DNA from: Ramlibacter albus | GTDB lineage: Bacteria > Pseudomonadota > Gammaproteobacteria > Burkholderiales > Burkholderiaceae_C | Length of the DNA stretch: 64,000 nt | Assembly: GCF_014297445.1 (NCBI RefSeq) | Contig: NZ_JACORU010000003.1 | Span: 310,001 to 374,000 of the forward strand | Direction of reading: 5' to 3' | Shown here: positions 8,000-16,300 of the stretch, in pieces | Layout: the number at the start of each line of letters is the position of its first letter | How positions within the stretch are numbered: position 1 is the first letter of the stretch | The notes under the pieces: model-generated | Seen by the model: only the letters and a program-made list of their open reading frames with translations | What the model was told of the DNA's origin: nothing | Databases searched by the model: none | Position numbers and translations under genes: made by a program

Positions 8000-8851
8000 T
8001 CAGCCGTCCAGCCGCGCGAGCGAGCGAAGGTTCTCGGGGGTGGTCGCCGGCAGGCCGAAGAACTCGAGGTACGGCGGGATCATCTCGAACAGCATATCGG
8101 TGCCCACCTGCACACCGCAACCCCGCGCGGCCGCCGCCTGCAGGAAAGGCGTCATCTCGCTGCGCATCACCACTTCACCGGCGAAGGTGCGAGGGTCCAG
8201 CCGCGATACGTCGACAGGCAACGGGTCGCCAGGTTCCATGCCGAGGGGCGTCGCGTTGACGACGAGGTCGTGGCCGGAAGGATCGTTGCTGCCCGTGGTC
8301 ACCTGCACTTGCGGGTAGTGCGTGCGCAGGCGCTCGGCGAGGCCCGTTGCCGATGCCGCATTGACGTCGAACAATGCGAGCATGCCGATCCCCGCGCCGG
8401 CCAGCGCCGCCGAGATCGCCGAACCGACACCGCCGCTGCCGACGACGAGCGCGCTCGCGCCGTGCACCTCGAACCCCTTGCGCTGCACGCCGCGCACGAA
8501 GCCGGCGCCGTCGAACTGGTCGCCCACGAGGCGGCCATCGGGCAGGCGCTTGACCGCGTTGCACGCCCCGGCAACCTTGACCGCCGCACTCGCTTCATCG
8601 AGCAGCGAGACGACGCTGACCTTGTGCGGCATCGTGATGAGCGCGCCGCGCGCGTTTTCCAGCCGGAAGAAACTGCGGAGCACTGCGGCAAAGTCTTCGG
8701 CCCGGCACGCCATCGGCACCACCAGCGCGTTGATCCCCGCATCCGCGAAATACGGGTTGTAGATCAGCGGCGCCTTGAACGAATGCGTGGGGTAGCCGAG
8801 GTGCGCGATGAGCTCGGTGCGGCCGTCGATGCGCAGGGACCGGGGCTGCAT
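8000..8851 (-). CDS. Shikimate/quinate dehydrogenase-like protein (AroE family, divergent)
   Basis: 283 residues. N-terminal catalytic domain (ITMPHK with the catalytic Lys; FDGAGF with the conserved Asp) and C-terminal Rossmann domain (ALVVGSGGVGSAISAALAGA), ending in the usual TDMLFEMIPPYLEFFG helix. The shikimate-anchoring Ser-x-Ser, normally within HSxSP, reads HSFKAP, and the G-x-N-T-D stretch reads GDQFD. This puts it with the AroE-like paralogues rather than biosynthetic AroE. ATG overlaps the TRAP large-subunit stop (TGATG). Beside a type II dehydroquinase and a TRAP importer, oxidation of an imported quinate- or shikimate-like acid is likely; the true substrate is uncertain. Confidence 0.82.
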   Translation of the reverse strand: MQPRSLRIDGRTELIAHLGYPTHSFKAPLIYNPYFADAGINALVVPMACRAEDFAAVLRSFFRLENARGALITMPHKVSVVSLLDEASAAVKVAGACNAVKRLPDGRLVGDQFDGAGFVRGVQRKGFEVHGASALVVGSGGVGSAISAALAGAGIGMLALFDVNAASATGLAERLRTHYPQVQVTTGSNDPSGHDLVVNATPLGMEPGDPLPVDVSRLDPRTFAGEVVMRSEMTPFLQAAAARGCGVQVGTDMLFEMIPPYLEFFGLPATTPENLRSLARLDG

Positions 8852-10134
8852 CAGTAGAACCAGCGCGCGGGCACCGTCACGAGCTGCGGGAACAGGACCA
8901 TCAGGAACATCACGGCGAATTGCGCCACCATGAAGGGCCACACGCCGCGGGTTACCTCGTCCATGCTGATCTTGCCCACGCCGGCCACCGTGCTCAGGAT
9001 GGTCCCCACCGGCGGCGTGATGAGCCCGATCGAGTTGTTGATCATGAAGATCACCCCGAAGTACACGGGGTCTATGCCGGCGGCCTTCACCAACGGCATG
9101 AGGACCGGGGTCAGGATCAGGATCGTCGGCGTCATGTCCATGGCCGTGCCGACGACCATCGTCAGGACCATGATCGCGAACATCAGCAGCCGGGGGCTGT
9201 CCAGCAGCGGCTGCAGCAGCTTGACCACCTCCGCGGGCAGGTTGGCCACGGTGATCATCCACGCGGACACCATGGCCGCGGCCACGAGGAACATCACCAC
9301 GGCCGTCGTCTGCGCCGCCGAGAGGAACAGCGGGTAGAGGTGCGAGACCTTGAGCTCGCGATAGATGAACATCGACACCGCAAGTGCATAGACGGCCGCC
9401 ACCACCGCGGCTTCGGTCGGCGTGAATACGCCGAACTTCAGCCCCACGACCACGATCAGCGGCAGGCCCAGCGCGAAGGTCGCATCCTTCAGCGCCGCCA
9501 GCACCTCGGCCATGCCGGCTCGTGGCGGTGTGATGTCCGAGGGCCCCTGCCTGCGCACCATCCACCACCAGGTGACCCACAGCGACGCCCCGAGCAGGAT
9601 GCCCGGGAAGATGCCCGCGATGAAAAGCTTCGAGATCGACACGTTGGCAGCCACGCCGAACACCACGAAGCCGATCGAGGGCGGGATGATCGGCCCCATC
9701 ACGGCTGCCGAGGCCAGCAGGCCCGCCGAACGCTCGCGGTCGTAGCCCGCCTTCACCATCATCGGCAACAGCAGCGCCGCGAGAGCGGCCGCATCCGCGA
9801 CGGCGGAGCCGGACAGCGCCGACATCAGCGCCGCCGCGATGATCGCCACGTAGCCGAGCCCGCCGCGCACGTGGCCCACGAGCGCCATGGCGAGCTTGAC
9901 GATGCGGCGCGACAGCCCGCCCGTGTTCATGATCTCGCCCGCCAGCATGAAGAACGGCACGGCCAGCAGCGGGAAGCTGTTGGCGCCCTCGAGCGTGTTC
10001 TGCGCGAGGATCTGCGGGTCGAACATGTTCATGTGCCACATCAGCGCCGCGCCGCAGGCGAGCAGCGCGAAGGCGATGGGCACGCCGAGCGCCATGGCGC
10101 CCAGCAACGACCCGAGGAAGATGGCGATGGTCAT
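8851..10134 (-). CDS. TRAP transporter large permease subunit (DctM type)
   Basis: 427 residues, the usual DctM length, with about twelve hydrophobic segments. Family marks include MTIAIFLGSLLGAMALGVPI at the start, QNTLEGANSFPLLAVPFFML near residue 50 and LITPPVGTILSTVAGVGKIS near 365. It forms the ion-coupled translocation channel of a tripartite ATP-independent periplasmic importer together with the small subunit upstream. Three bases separate its start from the DctQ stop; its stop overlaps the AroE-like start. Substrate is set by the binding protein at 11144-12142. Confidence 0.93.
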   Translation of the reverse strand: MTIAIFLGSLLGAMALGVPIAFALLACGAALMWHMNMFDPQILAQNTLEGANSFPLLAVPFFMLAGEIMNTGGLSRRIVKLAMALVGHVRGGLGYVAIIAAALMSALSGSAVADAAALAALLLPMMVKAGYDRERSAGLLASAAVMGPIIPPSIGFVVFGVAANVSISKLFIAGIFPGILLGASLWVTWWWMVRRQGPSDITPPRAGMAEVLAALKDATFALGLPLIVVVGLKFGVFTPTEAAVVAAVYALAVSMFIYRELKVSHLYPLFLSAAQTTAVVMFLVAAAMVSAWMITVANLPAEVVKLLQPLLDSPRLLMFAIMVLTMVVGTAMDMTPTILILTPVLMPLVKAAGIDPVYFGVIFMINNSIGLITPPVGTILSTVAGVGKISMDEVTRGVWPFMVAQFAVMFLMVLFPQLVTVPARWFY

Positions 10135-10137
10135 GTC

Positions 10138-10683
10138 TTATCGCTTCAGCGCGGCCGTCTCGGCCGCCGCCACTTCTTCTTCGGACTCGACCACGGCCAC
10201 GAGCTCGTTCTCGGCCAGCTGCCCCGTGACCAGCTTGAAGAACTCGTGCGCGATGACCAGCGCGCCGAAGCCCGAGAAGACGAGCCCGCTCGCGTAGAAC
10301 CATGCCACGGACGCTTCCATCGCGGCGCTCGTGGTGCCGTAGTTGATGACGGTCTGCTGCCAGGCGCCCCTGGCCATCAGCCAGCACATCGACAGCATCA
10401 GCAGGTGGCTCGCGCCCAGGCAGATGCGCTTGCCGAGGACCGGCAGGCGAGAAACCAGTGTGTCGGTACCCAGGTGCCCGTGCGACTTCAAGGCCACCAC
10501 CGCGCCCAGGAACGTCATCCAAACGAAGAGCCAGCGCGAGAGCTCCTCCGAGATCGTGATGCCGGAGTTGAAGCCGTAGCGCAGCACCACGTTGCCGAAG
10601 ACCATCACGACCATCAACGCGAGGCACGCGACCATCAGCCACGAGAACACGCGGCAGATGCCGTCGACCAGTTTCTGCACCAT
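10138..10683 (-). CDS. TRAP transporter small permease subunit (DctQ type)
   Basis: 181 residues from the ATG at 10683 (MVQKLVDGICRVFSWLMVAC). Four membrane helices are predicted, with the family pattern FGNVVLRYGFNSGITISEELSRWL around residues 28-50 and a charged cytoplasmic tail. It pairs with the large subunit. It starts 8 bases after the aroQ stop and so belongs to the same operon. Confidence 0.9.
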   Translation of the reverse strand: MVQKLVDGICRVFSWLMVACLALMVVMVFGNVVLRYGFNSGITISEELSRWLFVWMTFLGAVVALKSHGHLGTDTLVSRLPVLGKRICLGASHLLMLSMCWLMARGAWQQTVINYGTTSAAMEASVAWFYASGLVFSGFGALVIAHEFFKLVTGQLAENELVAVVESEEEVAAAETAALKR

Positions 10684-10691
10684 GGACGCGA

Positions 10692-11144
10692 TTATTCGCG
10701 AATCATCTCGGCCAGTGCACGCAAGCCCATGGTGTAGGAGCGCCAGCCCAGGCCCTGGATGGTGCCCTTGACGGCCGGCGAGATGATCGAGTGCCTGCGC
10801 CACTCCTCCCGCGCCGCGATGTTGGACATGTGGACCTCGAACACGGGGAAGGGCATGGCCTTGATCGCGTCGTGCAGCGGCACGCCGTGCTGCGTGAGCC
10901 CCGCGGGGTTCACCAGCGCGCCGGCCGCGCTGTCGATGTTCTCGTGCAGCTTGTCCACCAGCGCGCCCTCATGGTTGCTCTGGAAGATGTCGAGCGCCAC
11001 GCCGAGCTCGGAGGCCAGCGCCTGCAGCCGCTCGTCGATCTGCGCGAGCGTGGTGGTGCCGTAGATGTGCGGCTCGCGCCGGCCGAACAGGTTGAGGTTC
11101 GGCCCGTGCAGGACCAGGATCTTCAGGGGTTCGCCGCTTAGCAT
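10692..11144 (-). CDS. aroQ: Type II 3-dehydroquinate dehydratase
   Basis: 150 residues, the standard length of type II dehydroquinase, a dodecameric cytoplasmic enzyme converting 3-dehydroquinate to 3-dehydroshikimate. The active-site loop reads GPNLNLFGRREPHIYG (catalytic Tyr and Arg), then FQSNHEGALVDKLHE, and the end EVHMSNIAAREEWRRHS. The middle motif NPAGLTQHGVPLHDAI departs from the usual NPGAYTHTSVALRDA, which argues for a specialised (catabolic) paralogue. ATG overlaps the binding-protein stop (TGATG). With the transporter and AroE-like gene it points to catabolism of a quinate-type acid through dehydroshikimate. Confidence 0.88.
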   Translation of the reverse strand: MLSGEPLKILVLHGPNLNLFGRREPHIYGTTTLAQIDERLQALASELGVALDIFQSNHEGALVDKLHENIDSAAGALVNPAGLTQHGVPLHDAIKAMPFPVFEVHMSNIAAREEWRRHSIISPAVKGTIQGLGWRSYTMGLRALAEMIRE

Positions 11145-12142
11145 CAGAGCTTGGAAACGCGTTCCAGTTCGGTCTTGAAGAGGTTCACGAGCGCCGGGTC
11201 ATAGGCGGCCGAGAACTTGTCGTAGACCGGCCGCACGGCGGCGCGCATCTGGGCCAGCTCGGCGGGCGCCAGGTCGTTGTAGATCATCCCCTTGGCCTTG
11301 AGCTCGCCCAGCGCCTTGCTGGACACGTCGCGGCTCACCACGCGCTGCCAGTTCTGGGCTTCGATGGCTGCTTCCTGCAGGATCTTCTGCTCCGCCGCGG
11401 ACAGGCCGTCCCAGAATTTCTTGCTGATCTGCACCGGGTTGGTCGCGTAGACGTGGTTCGTGCCGCTCACGTACTTCTGCACCTCGTAGAACTTGCTGGA
11501 GGCGATGACGGCGAAGGGGTTCTCCTGGCCGTCCACGGCCTTGCTCTCCAGCGCGCCGTACAGCTCCGCGAAGGGCATCGGCAGCGGGTTGGCCTTGAAG
11601 GTCTTGAACGTTTCCAGGAACACCGGGTTGGGGATCACGCGCAGCTTCAGGCCTTCCAGGTCCGACCCCTTCGTGATGGGGCGCTTGCTGTTGGTGACGT
11701 TGCGGAAGCCCAGGTCGAAGAAGCCAAGGATGATCACGCCTTTCTCCGGCAGCTTGGCGGCCAGCGCCTTGCCGAGCGGGCCGTCGACCATCGCGTCCGC
11801 CTGCTTCGCGTTGGCGAACAGGAAGGGGAAGTCCAGCATGCCGAACTCCTTGACGATGCCGTTGAGCGACGTTGTCGACGCCACCAGCATCTCCTGCACG
11901 CCGCCCTGCAGGGCCGACTGCTGCTGCAGCTCGTTGCCCAGTTGCGACGACGCGAACTCCTGCACCTTGATCTTGCCGCCGCTCTTGGCCGCGACGATCT
12001 CGGCGAACTTGCGCACGCCGAGGCTCGTCGGGTGGTCGGGGTTGTTCAGGTGCCCGAACTTGATCGTGCGTTCCTTGATGTCCTGCGCGTGTGCCGCGAA
12101 CGCGAGCACGGTGGCGGCCAGGGCGATGGCGAGTTTTCTCAT
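11144..12142 (-). CDS. TRAP transporter solute-binding protein (DctP type)
   Basis: 332 residues with a signal peptide (MRKLAIALAATVLAFAAHAQ). DctP-family features include IKFGHLNNPDHPTSLGVRKF near the N-terminus, GLKLRVIPNPVFLETFKTF near the middle (the Arg that clamps the ligand carboxylate) and the ENPFAVI region. It is the periplasmic receptor and first gene of the minus-strand operon; AGGAG lies 8 bases before the ATG. The ligand is probably an organic acid; quinate or shikimate is inferred only from neighbouring enzymes. Confidence 0.92.
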   Translation of the reverse strand: MRKLAIALAATVLAFAAHAQDIKERTIKFGHLNNPDHPTSLGVRKFAEIVAAKSGGKIKVQEFASSQLGNELQQQSALQGGVQEMLVASTTSLNGIVKEFGMLDFPFLFANAKQADAMVDGPLGKALAAKLPEKGVIILGFFDLGFRNVTNSKRPITKGSDLEGLKLRVIPNPVFLETFKTFKANPLPMPFAELYGALESKAVDGQENPFAVIASSKFYEVQKYVSGTNHVYATNPVQISKKFWDGLSAAEQKILQEAAIEAQNWQRVVSRDVSSKALGELKAKGMIYNDLAPAELAQMRAAVRPVYDKFSAAYDPALVNLFKTELERVSKL

Positions 12143-12160
12143 TGACGGTCTCCTGCTATG

Positions 12161-12216
12161 TCCGGAAAGTTGCGGCATGATGGAATGGCTGCCGGAACAT
12201 CGTTCCGGTCCGGAAT
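12161..12216. promoter_or_regulatory. IclR-type operator in the TRAP/IclR divergent gap
   Basis: A perfect inverted repeat CCGGAAC-ATC-GTTCCGG occupies 12192-12208. Further half-sites TCCGGAA occur at 12161-12167 and TCCGGAA(T) at 12209-12216. The gap is only 85 bases between the two start codons, so a regulator bound here could control both directions. GGAA/TTCC palindromes are the usual style of IclR-family operators, and an IclR gene is adjacent. Confidence 0.6.
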
Positions 12217-12227
12217 CCTGTTTCACG

Positions 12228-13022
12228 ATGTCAAATTCAGCACCTGCCGGCACGGTGGACCGCGTCGTCCGCATCCTCGAAACGCTGGCCGAGCAGCCCG
12301 AGGGCATGCCGCTCGCGGAGCTGTCAACCGAGCTGTCGTTGCCGCGCAGTGCGTGCCACCGCCTGCTCGCGGACCTCGTGCGCTGCGGCTACGTGCGGCA
12401 GGTGCGCGAGCAAGGCGAATATGCGCTGACGACCAAGCTGCCCGCGCTGGGCCTGAGTTTTCTCGGCGGCGCGGGCGTGATCGACATTGCGCAGCCGATC
12501 CTCGACCGGCTGGCCGAAACGTCGGGTGAACTGGTGCGGCTTGCGCTGGTGGACGGGGACCGCCTCACCTTCATCGGCAAGGCGCAGGGCGCGCGCGGCG
12601 GGTTGCGCTACGACCCCGACATGGGCATCGACGTGCGGCTCTCGTGCAGCGCAGGTGGCCATGCGTGGCTGATGACGCTGAGCGAAGAGCGCGCGACCGA
12701 GCTCGTGGCGAAGCAGGGTTTCGGCAGCCCGAAGGAGTTCGGGCCGAAGGCGCCGACGACGTTTCGCGCGTTGATGAAGGTGCTGGAGGAAGACCGCAAG
12801 CGCGGCTTCTCGATGATCGTGGAGATGTATGCGCCCGGCATGACCGCGATGGCCGCGCCCGTGATGCGGCGCCGGCAGTCCGCGGTCGCCGTCATCACGA
12901 TCGCCGGGCCGATGCAGCGGCTTTCGCCGCAGCGCATGCTGGAACTCGGGCCTGCGCTGTTGCAGGCTGCCGCCGAACTCGGCATGGCGAGTGCGACCTC
13001 GCCTTTGTTCGCGCGCCGTTAG
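12228..13022 (+). CDS. IclR family transcriptional regulator
   Basis: 264 residues from the ATG at 12228. N-terminal winged helix (VDRVVRILETLAEQPEGMPL, then LPRSACHRLLADLV recognition helix) and a C-terminal effector domain (LVRLALVDGDRLTFIGKAQG, CSAGGHAWLMTL, MAAPVMRRRQSAVAVITIAG). IclR proteins sense small carboxylates or aromatic acids. It faces the TRAP/aroQ operon across a palindromic site, so it is the likely local regulator of uptake and breakdown of that substrate. Its stop lies three bases from the stop of the converging SGNH gene. Confidence 0.92.
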   Translation: MSNSAPAGTVDRVVRILETLAEQPEGMPLAELSTELSLPRSACHRLLADLVRCGYVRQVREQGEYALTTKLPALGLSFLGGAGVIDIAQPILDRLAETSGELVRLALVDGDRLTFIGKAQGARGGLRYDPDMGIDVRLSCSAGGHAWLMTLSEERATELVAKQGFGSPKEFGPKAPTTFRALMKVLEEDRKRGFSMIVEMYAPGMTAMAAPVMRRRQSAVAVITIAGPMQRLSPQRMLELGPALLQAAAELGMASATSPLFARR

Positions 13023-13025
13023 CCT

Positions 13026-16000
13026 TCAGGACGCCGAGCCGACGAGAGTGACCAGCACGGTATTCGTGACCGTATGCCCGGCGCCATCGCTCAGCGATAC
13101 GTCGAATGATTCCACACGCTGCACGCCGGCGCCCAGCAGCGGATCCACCACGCTGTTGTTCACCTTGTAGACCCAGTTCACCTGGCCCATGTTGCCGTCG
13201 GAACGCACGGCGGCGGTGAGCGTGCCAAGGGCACCGGCAGCCGCTTTCACGGTCACCGTGTGTTGCGCGACTGCGGGGTCCACGAAACTGAACGCACCCG
13301 CGGTCGCCAAAGTCGCCGACGCATTGGTGCCACCGAGGTCCGCCACCTTGCCGGGCGCATTCCACTTCAGCGTCGCATCGAAACCCGCAGTGGCCGACGC
13401 CACTTTCTGCAGCGCCACGGCCGTGGCCGCATCGATGCCCAGGTCCTTCGCGACCGCGTCGGCCGCGCCGAGCACCTGCGAGTCCATGCCTGTCAGCGTC
13501 TGGAACAGCGTGAGCCCCGCCAGGTACGAGCCGTACTTGCTCGCATGCAGGTTGTCGTCGAACCAGAGGTTGATCTTGCCGCCCGACGCCGTCTCGGTGT
13601 ACGGGTCGCGGATCGACACGCCCTGCTGCACCGCATTCATGAAAGCGGTGCTCACGGCGGCCACGCCCTTGAAGTCGGCATTCGCGTTCGCGAGCGCCGT
13701 GTAGGCGTTCGTCAGGTCGGTGCTCATGTCCTCCAGGCGCAGGTAATAGCCCGAGCCCTGCGTGGTGGTCTTCGTCACCGCGCCGGTGCCGCCCCACGCG
13801 CCGTTGGGCTGCGCCACCTTGTCGGTGACCATGTCGTAGTTGCCCACGATCATGTCCGGCCGCGCCCAGGTGGCGTAGAGGTAGATGTCCGTGGACGCAT
13901 CCGCGTTCGTGTTCGCGGGGATCGTCGTGCCCGCGATCGTGGTCGTGTCCGCGGCACCGACGTGGATGTAGCTCGCGATCAGCTTCGCGAACTTCTCGAA
14001 GTTGGCGATGTCCGCATTCGCACCGCCCGTCGTGACGAGCGACGAAGCCGTGGCACCGCTCGTGGACAGGCTGAAGTCCGACTGCGTGGGGCTGCTCGCG
14101 AAGTACGTCGCCGTGCCCTGCTCCGTGAAGTTGACGGTCAGCGGCGCGGTGGTGCTGCCGCTGCGCGTGAAGGTGTACACGAGCGACTGGCCCGAGTTCT
14201 CGTACACGCTGGGCGCCGTGCTGAGCGCGAGCGTCACGTTGGGCAGCGACGTGTCGGTGCCGGCCGGGAAGTCGTCGTTGATGATCGTGGCGGTGACCGT
14301 GCCGGGCGTGCCGATGTTGTAGCTGGTGCCGGTGAGCGTGAGCTTGATGGACTCGTCGTTCTCCACCGTGGTGTCCACGTGCGGGTCGACGGTGATGCTC
14401 GCCGAGGCCTGCCCCGCCTTGATCACGATGCTGCCGGTGTTGGACGTGAACGAGATCGCGCCGGTGGTGGTGTTGACGCCGGTGTTCGAGCTGCTCGCAA
14501 ACCCGCCGCCGCTCGTGAACCGGTAGGGCGAGGTGCTCGAGCCGCCCGTGGTCGACAGCGCGCCCGTGGTGGTGTTGTACAGCTCGATGTCCTGCGTGCT
14601 CGCGATCGTCGTGGACACCGAAGGCGAGGTCGCGCCGTCGCGGAACGCGGTGAAGGTCACCGTGAGGTCGCTCGCTGTGGAGCCCGTGCGCGTGAACGTG
14701 TAGACCAGGTTCGCCGTGCCGTCCTCGGCCACCGAGCCCGGGTTGGCGACCAGCGTCACAGTCGGCAGCGCCGGGTTGGTGGTGGGCGGGTTGGGGTCGT
14801 CGTTGAGGATCGTGCCGGTGATGGCGCTGCTCGTGCCCACGCGGTAGCCACTCGACGCCGAGAGCGTGAGGCCGAGCGTCTCGTCGTACTCGTTGTCGCT
14901 GTCGCCGCGCGGGGTCACGATCAGGCTCGCCGTGGAGCTGCCGGCGGCGAAGGTGATGGATCCCTTGCCCTGCGGCAGCGGCTCGTCGGTCTGGTCCTGC
15001 AGCACCACGATGTCCCACTTGCCGCCGGCGATGTTGCCGCGCAGGTCCCAGTTGCCCTGCCCCGAGTTCTGGTAGTGGCCGCCGAGCGTCGCGGCGTTGC
15101 GCGCCGAGATCGACACGTCGTAACTCAGGCCCACCTGGTCGGCGAAGCGGTCCACGAGGCCGGGCACGCCGCCCCACGGGTGCGGCTCGTACAGGTTGGT
15201 GCCGGTGAGGTTGGCGAAGGTGCCGCCACGCTCCGGCGAGGTGAGGTCCTTCACGCCGCCGGGATTGGTGGTGGCGTTGTACGCGTCGTAGCCCATCACC
15301 GGGTCGATACGGCCGAAGGTGGCGCTGTTGCCGACGAAGAGCACCGGGTTGAACGCGGTGGCGATCTTCAAGACGGCGGGCGCGCCGTTGGCCGTCACGC
15401 CCGTGTTGCCCTCGGCGTCGTTGAAGCCCGCCGTGTTCACCTTGATCTGGGCGCCGGCGTTGAGTTGCGTCACCGCGCCCGCGGTGAAGGTGGCCGTGTA
15501 CTGCAGGCCCGAGCGCGTGAGCGCCCCGAGCGTGCCGCCTGTGACGGTGATGTCGCTCGCGTCGAAGGTGTTGCCCACGTTCTCCGACATCGTGAACGTG
15601 ATGGTGGCCGCCTCGCCGGCCTGCAGCATCGCCTTCGAACTCGCAACGGTGATGACCGGCGGCGTGGTGTCCAGCTCCGGCGTGGGTGCCGGTGCGGGCG
15701 GCGGCGGCGCGGGTGTGGGGGCAGGCGCGGGCGCGGGCGACGGTGCGGGCGCCGGTGCCGGCGCTCCGACCGTACCCGTGGCGACCAGCTGCGTGACCAG
15801 CGACGCCAACCCGCTCGTCGCCGCGTTCGCGGTCGACGCGGACGTGATCGCCTTCAGCTGCGTGGCCATCGCGGTGGCGACGTCCGCGTTGAACAGCGCG
15901 CCCTTGCCGGCCGCGTCCAGCGCGGCGTTGAAACCCAGTGCGGCATCGGCGCGCAGGTCCAGCACGTCGAACACGCCGCCCTGCTTCTGGACCAGCAGCT

Positions 16001-16283
16001 GCGCGATGCCGCCCCAGCTGGTCACGCCCGCGTCGGCCAGCGTCTTGAGCAGCGACGCGGCTTGCGCATCGGTCAGCGCGACGCCGAAACCATTGCTCGC
16101 GAACTGCTGGAAGGTGCGGTTGGCACCCTGCGATGCGGCCTGGCCGGCCAGCAGGCGGTCCGCCGCGGCGAAGATGGCCGTGTCCTGGAAAGGCGCGAGC
16201 GCGGCGAGCGTCGCGGCGGATGCACCGCTGCCCGTCGCGAGGATGACGAGCTGCTCGATTTGGTGGGACGTGAGTTGCGGCAT
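13026..16283 (-). CDS. Large SGNH (DUF4886-like) protein interrupted by Calx-beta repeats
   Basis: 1085 residues. In order: a DUF4214-like helical region (about 1-170), an Ala/Pro linker (173-203), an Ig-like domain (208-309), then SGNH hydrolase blocks: block I LFVGNSATFG (315-324), block II SARN (393-396) and block III WDIVVLQDQTDEPL (423-436). From about 440 to 756 the core is interrupted by Calx-beta sequence: a C-terminal half repeat ending ILNDD, a full repeat (507-671), and an N-terminal half repeat from 681. The SGNH fold resumes with FEKFAKLIASYIH, YATWARPD (803-810) and the catalytic D909/D910-N-L-H913. A VCBS-like domain closes it (998-1085). No classical signal peptide; secretion through a type I route is possible. 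17 bases downstream of a lipoprotein hydrolase. Confidence 0.8.
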   Translation of the reverse strand: MPQLTSHQIEQLVILATGSGASAATLAALAPFQDTAIFAAADRLLAGQAASQGANRTFQQFASNGFGVALTDAQAASLLKTLADAGVTSWGGIAQLLVQKQGGVFDVLDLRADAALGFNAALDAAGKGALFNADVATAMATQLKAITSASTANAATSGLASLVTQLVATGTVGAPAPAPAPSPAPAPAPTPAPPPPAPAPTPELDTTPPVITVASSKAMLQAGEAATITFTMSENVGNTFDASDITVTGGTLGALTRSGLQYTATFTAGAVTQLNAGAQIKVNTAGFNDAEGNTGVTANGAPAVLKIATAFNPVLFVGNSATFGRIDPVMGYDAYNATTNPGGVKDLTSPERGGTFANLTGTNLYEPHPWGGVPGLVDRFADQVGLSYDVSISARNAATLGGHYQNSGQGNWDLRGNIAGGKWDIVVLQDQTDEPLPQGKGSITFAAGSSTASLIVTPRGDSDNEYDETLGLTLSASSGYRVGTSSAITGTILNDDPNPPTTNPALPTVTLVANPGSVAEDGTANLVYTFTRTGSTASDLTVTFTAFRDGATSPSVSTTIASTQDIELYNTTTGALSTTGGSSTSPYRFTSGGGFASSSNTGVNTTTGAISFTSNTGSIVIKAGQASASITVDPHVDTTVENDESIKLTLTGTSYNIGTPGTVTATIINDDFPAGTDTSLPNVTLALSTAPSVYENSGQSLVYTFTRSGSTTAPLTVNFTEQGTATYFASSPTQSDFSLSTSGATASSLVTTGGANADIANFEKFAKLIASYIHVGAADTTTIAGTTIPANTNADASTDIYLYATWARPDMIVGNYDMVTDKVAQPNGAWGGTGAVTKTTTQGSGYYLRLEDMSTDLTNAYTALANANADFKGVAAVSTAFMNAVQQGVSIRDPYTETASGGKINLWFDDNLHASKYGSYLAGLTLFQTLTGMDSQVLGAADAVAKDLGIDAATAVALQKVASATAGFDATLKWNAPGKVADLGGTNASATLATAGAFSFVDPAVAQHTVTVKAAAGALGTLTAAVRSDGNMGQVNWVYKVNNSVVDPLLGAGVQRVESFDVSLSDGAGHTVTNTVLVTLVGSAS
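14018..14966 (-). other. In-frame Calx-beta insertion inside the SGNH domain
   Basis: This stretch encodes residues about 440-756 of the large protein. It begins in the middle of one Calx-beta repeat (SITFAAGSSTASLIV...) and ends in the middle of another (...SDFSLSTSGATASSL). Joining its end to its beginning would recreate a complete repeat, so the block is circularly permuted relative to the repeat unit. Removing it would bring SGNH block III next to the expected following helix. Boundaries are approximate to within a few codons. Confidence 0.6.
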
Positions 16284-16300
16284 GGAAAGGTCCGGTGGGT

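Noticed and set aside
8000..10642. 880-codon open frame on the minus strand spanning aroE-like and TRAP genes
   Set aside because: Only the last 283 codons are a real protein; the earlier part is the shifted frame of the DctM gene, kept open by high GC. Arg/His/Gly-rich composition shows it is a shadow.
8920..10737. 605-codon plus-strand open frame opposite the TRAP genes
   Set aside because: His/Arg-rich antisense shadow of membrane protein genes with no recognisable domain.
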